A stretch of 64,000 bases of DNA, from positions 17,559,912 to 17,623,911 of the forward strand of contig CM043965.1 of NCBI GenBank assembly GCA_014529385.2, given 5' to 3'. Both the position numbers and the translations under genes were made by a program. The stretch is from Adiantum capillus-veneris (lineage: Eukaryota > Streptophyta > Polypodiopsida > Polypodiales > Pteridaceae). Below, one piece after another: positions 61,401-64,000 of this stretch. The notes beneath the pieces were generated by a model, which was not told the origin of the DNA, made no database searches, and worked only from the letters and a program-made list of their open reading frames with translations. Position 1 is the stretch's first letter. Each line of letters begins with the position of its first letter.

Positions 61401-62171
61401 TTCCCCTCTGAAAAGAATGCAGTCATTAGGACAAGCATGGATCTAATTGTAATCCATCCCCAAGTTTTGCAAAATCTTTCTTGCTTCCTCTCAGAAATCT
61501 GGCATCACATTATCAGCTGGTAGTATGTGCTCTTTGAGCAATCTACACAACATAAAAATATGGTACAATTGTGTAAAAATCTATCAGATCATTATACATT
61601 TAGAGTTTTATTAAAGTAAACTAATTGTAATAGATCACCTGAAAAGCGCTATGACGCTAGTGTCACTCCATCCAAACTTTGTCTGTATGTTTAGAAGAAC
61701 CAGGAGCGCTTTCAATCTAGACACACGTGCTCCATTATACAATGGCGTATCGGCTTCACTTTTCATATCATCATAGACAAGCCTTTCTGAATCCATGATC
61801 GTCTCGATCATTTCATCAATCTTGGGCTCAAACATTGCCTCGTTGGGAATGTGGTCTGCATGATCATCCCCCGAGCTGTCAGAGGCTACATCTTATGGCC
61901 TCACATATGCTACTTGACCAAAGCGCCTACAAACACGTCTATTGGGTTGCAAGATTGCTGCCTGTTGGCCAGCGTCAGAGTCTGACGAGTAATAATTGGC
62001 AACAACTCGATCTATAATAGATGGATCGAACTCGCCAAATTCGTGAACGTGTTGCAAAGAAACGCGTCTTGTCCGTCGCACAGCATGCTTGCAATGGTTA
62101 CAAGGACATAAGATCCTCGTTGAGAGATAGGTGTTTCGGTTGGACGGCCCCACATCCTCGTCACTACTCAT
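58463..62171 (-). pseudogene. TNP2-type transposase of CACTA copy 2
   Basis: Collinear with 44775-48499: N-terminal piece 62171-61893, Transposase_21 pieces (61391-61182, 61133-60777, 60736-60455), DUF4218 (59970s-59218) and DUF4216 (59142-58813, 58744-58463). Stops not present in copy 1 occur at about 61893 (CAA to TAA), 61490 (CGA to TGA), 61442, 61182 (TGG to TAG) and 60455 (CGA to TGA), plus a one-base deletion near 60305. It does retain the base whose loss shifts the frame in copy 1 (near 60547). It cannot make a working transposase. Confidence 0.9.
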
Positions 62172-62235
62172 AATGAGGGTAAAAATCTTATAACCTGGAC
62201 AACAAATTTAATCTTCTATTGGCATTCTTCGTCTT

Positions 62236-62238
<3 letters not shown>

Positions 62239-62318
<80 letters not shown>
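62239..62318. repeat. (CT)n microsatellite, CACTA copy 2
   Basis: About 80 bases; the equivalent tract in copy 1 (48565-48623) is about 59 bases. Confidence 0.9.
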
Positions 62319-62319
<1 letters not shown>

Positions 62320-62320
<1 letters not shown>

Positions 62321-62656
62321 TTCACACTGTAAACTACCTCACATTCTCTAGTCATGTCCAATCCCTGCACACCTCGGTCTAGAGGTTCACGGAGATCATA
62401 ACCACCAGGTTATAATCTCGTCTTTATTGGTCAATGCCTATATTTGTGGGTACAAGAAATCTACACACCCATGTCTACATGATACTGCATGTAGTGGACA
62501 AAACCCCTTTGCCTCTTCTCTAGTTGTAGCATTTCACAGCATCTTAACATCTTTTCACAGTAGATCTTTGTTTGTAGCATGCAGGTACGCCATTCTTGCA
62601 ATGTAGTTGATGTCTGCTCAAGGCACTTAATTCTTAATCTATATTTGACGGGATGT

Positions 62657-62689
<33 letters not shown>

Positions 62690-63130
62690 CCCTTGGAATC
62701 GTCATCTTGCATCACTAATTTCTATGTAGGCTCAATTTGCTCTTCCATTAGCTGAACATGACGGCTTATTGTATGGTAGCAGCAGTCGAACATGCAGGTG
62801 GAATTGCTGGTCCGCATGGACTGTCGAGGCTGTGAGCGCAGGAAATTTTCTCGCCATTTCTTCTAACCTTAAATAACCTAAATCTAATCTAATATAACAT
62901 AAATAAACCCAAATTAATAAACCTAAACCTAATCTAATATAACATAAATAAACCTAAATCTAATCAAACGTAAATCTAACTAAAAATAAACCTAAATCTA
63001 ATTTAAGGTAAATCTACATCTAACCTAATCTTTAACGTCTTTTGGGATAGTTTCCTATGACGTTAAAACTCTCTTCTTCTCTTGTGTGTGTATGTGTGGG
63101 TGTGTGTGTGTGCCAATAAAAAGAGAAAAA
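62320..63130. other. 5' region of the TNP2 gene, CACTA copy 2
   Basis: Non-coding. (GT)n at 62660-62688 and degenerate AAATCTAA / AACATAAATAAACC words at 62870-63010 as in copy 1. About 290 bases here (62570-62865) have no counterpart in copy 1. Confidence 0.5.
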
Positions 63131-63132
63131 TG

Positions 63133-63540
63133 GTATAACCTTTCTATCACCCAAGTGTGGTAGATTGGTTATACCATTTTCCTTTTGAATAACAAGTCTT
63201 GAGTTCAACTCCTCGTCGGCTAGAAGTATAACCAATCTATCACCGAAGTGGTATAACCTTTCTATCACCCAAGTGTGGTAGATTGGTTATGCCATTTTCC
63301 TTTTGAATAACAAGTTTTGAGTTCAACTCCTCGTCGGCTAGACTTTTAGGTCTCTTTAATTAGTTTCCTACGACGTTAAATTAAACTCTCTTCTTCTCGG
63401 GTGTGTGTGTGGGTGTGTGTGCACGCCAATAAAAAAAGGAGAAAAATGGTATAACTTTTCTATCACCGAAGTGTGATAGATTGGTTATGCCATTTCCCTT
63501 ATTAATAACATGTCTTGAGTTCAACTCCTGTCGACTAAAT
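63133..63540 (+). repeat. Three tRNA-like modules, CACTA copy 2
   Basis: TGGTAGATTGG followed by GAGTTCAACTCCTCGTCGGC occurs at about 63158-63222 and 63277-63341, and in a weaker form at 63471-63540. Each is preceded by ATGGTATAAC(C/T)TTTCTATCACC. Copy 1 has one such module. Internal motifs approximate RNA polymerase III boxes A and B at tRNA-like spacing. Confidence 0.4.
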
Positions 63541-63595
63541 CTTTAAGGTCTCTTGGGATAGTTTCCTACGATGTTAAGACTCTCTTCTTCTTCTT

Positions 63596-63600
<5 letters not shown>

Positions 63601-63669
<69 letters not shown>

Positions 63670-63891
63670 TTTTATATATCTCTCTCTCTCACTCTTTTCC
63701 TCTCTCAATGTGTGTGCATTCTTTGATTATGCATGTGTGTGTGCGCGTTTTTGGTTTATGCATGCTCTCTGTCTCTTTTCCTCTCTCAATGTGTGTATGC
63801 TTTCTTTGTTTATGCATGTGTGTGTGCGTTTTTTGTTTATGCTTGTGCTCTCTCTCTCTTTCTCGTTCTATCTCTCTCTCTCAAAAACACA

Positions 63892-63945
<54 letters not shown>
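63601..63945. repeat. (CT)n, 50-bp-type tandem repeat and (GT)n/(GA)n, CACTA copy 2
   Basis: (CT)n at 63601-63666, CTCTCTCAATGTGTG-type units at 63700-63860, then (GT)n to about 63922 and (GA)n to about 63945. This parallels 49975-50420 of copy 1 and indicates that the right terminus is roughly 0.3 kb beyond the window. Confidence 0.8.
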
Positions 63946-63953
<8 letters not shown>

Positions 63954-64000
63954 AAGAGGGAAAGGGACCATGAGAGTGAGGAGAGGGAAGGAGCATACTT

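Larger units (their letters stand above)
56044..64000 (-). mobile_element. CACTA (En/Spm) transposon, copy 2, cut by the window end
   Basis: Starts CACTACAAGAGGTTGTG at 56044, identical over 20+ bases to the left end of copy 1, followed by the same subterminal repeats and the same gene order on the minus strand. The right end lies beyond base 64000. A left target triplet of AAT is likely but cannot be paired. It is closely related to copy 1 throughout, with many C-to-T/G-to-A differences. Confidence 0.95.

Noticed and set aside
63158-63222. Functional tRNA gene
   Set aside because: Box-like motifs are present, but I could not fold a proper acceptor or T stem, and the anticodon arm pairs poorly.

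Overview
The window is repeat-dominated nuclear DNA of a land plant. The evidence is plant-type Ty3/gypsy elements (a Tat-like family with a second RNase H, an Athila-like element, and a chromovirus with a chromodomain), Ty1/copia fragments, two CACTA (En/Spm) DNA transposons carrying plant-specific transposase domains, many very long (CT)n/(CA)n microsatellites, and one single-exon plant nepenthesin-type aspartic protease gene. The species cannot be resolved from the sequence. Nothing prokaryotic was seen.

Layout. 1-6400: a Tat-like gypsy element A (+) with a partial long 5' LTR, PBS, two small leader ORFs, gag, protease, RT/RNase H and a second RNase H; its 3' half is missing. 6400-10385: non-gypsy filler holding a degenerate minisatellite, an 852-bp foldback element enclosing a retropepsin-like fragment, and ~104-bp and ~185-bp tandem repeats. 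10385-18815: relative B (+) with leader ORFs, gag, pol including integrase, a polypurine tract and a complete 2.7-kb 3' LTR. 18816-21097: degraded retroelement remains. 21098-33036: element C, bounded by diverged direct repeats (probable LTRs); its gag is split by a complete 5421-bp non-autonomous LTR element (24939-30359) with a perfect GTCAA target duplication. 33037-42341: a patchwork of copia 3' end (-), Athila-like gypsy D (-), chromovirus integrase/chromodomain F (+) and a copia LTR (+). 42566-50638: a complete 8073-bp CACTA element with TTA target duplication. 50946-52409: the aspartic protease gene (-), the only apparently intact host gene. 52410-56043: intergenic DNA. 56044-64000: a second CACTA copy running off the window.

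How the parts work. Each gypsy or copia element once encoded Gag (particle and RNA binding), an aspartic protease, reverse transcriptase/RNase H and integrase; every copy here is broken by stops, frameshifts or truncation. The CACTA elements encode a multi-exon TNP2-type transposase and a second Transposase_24-type protein, both on the minus strand; each copy has different lesions, so neither is autonomous as it stands. The least familiar observation is a pair of related ~70-codon ORFs between the primer-binding site and gag of the A/B/C retroelement family, in different order in A and B and sharing a conserved C-terminal motif and stop codon.
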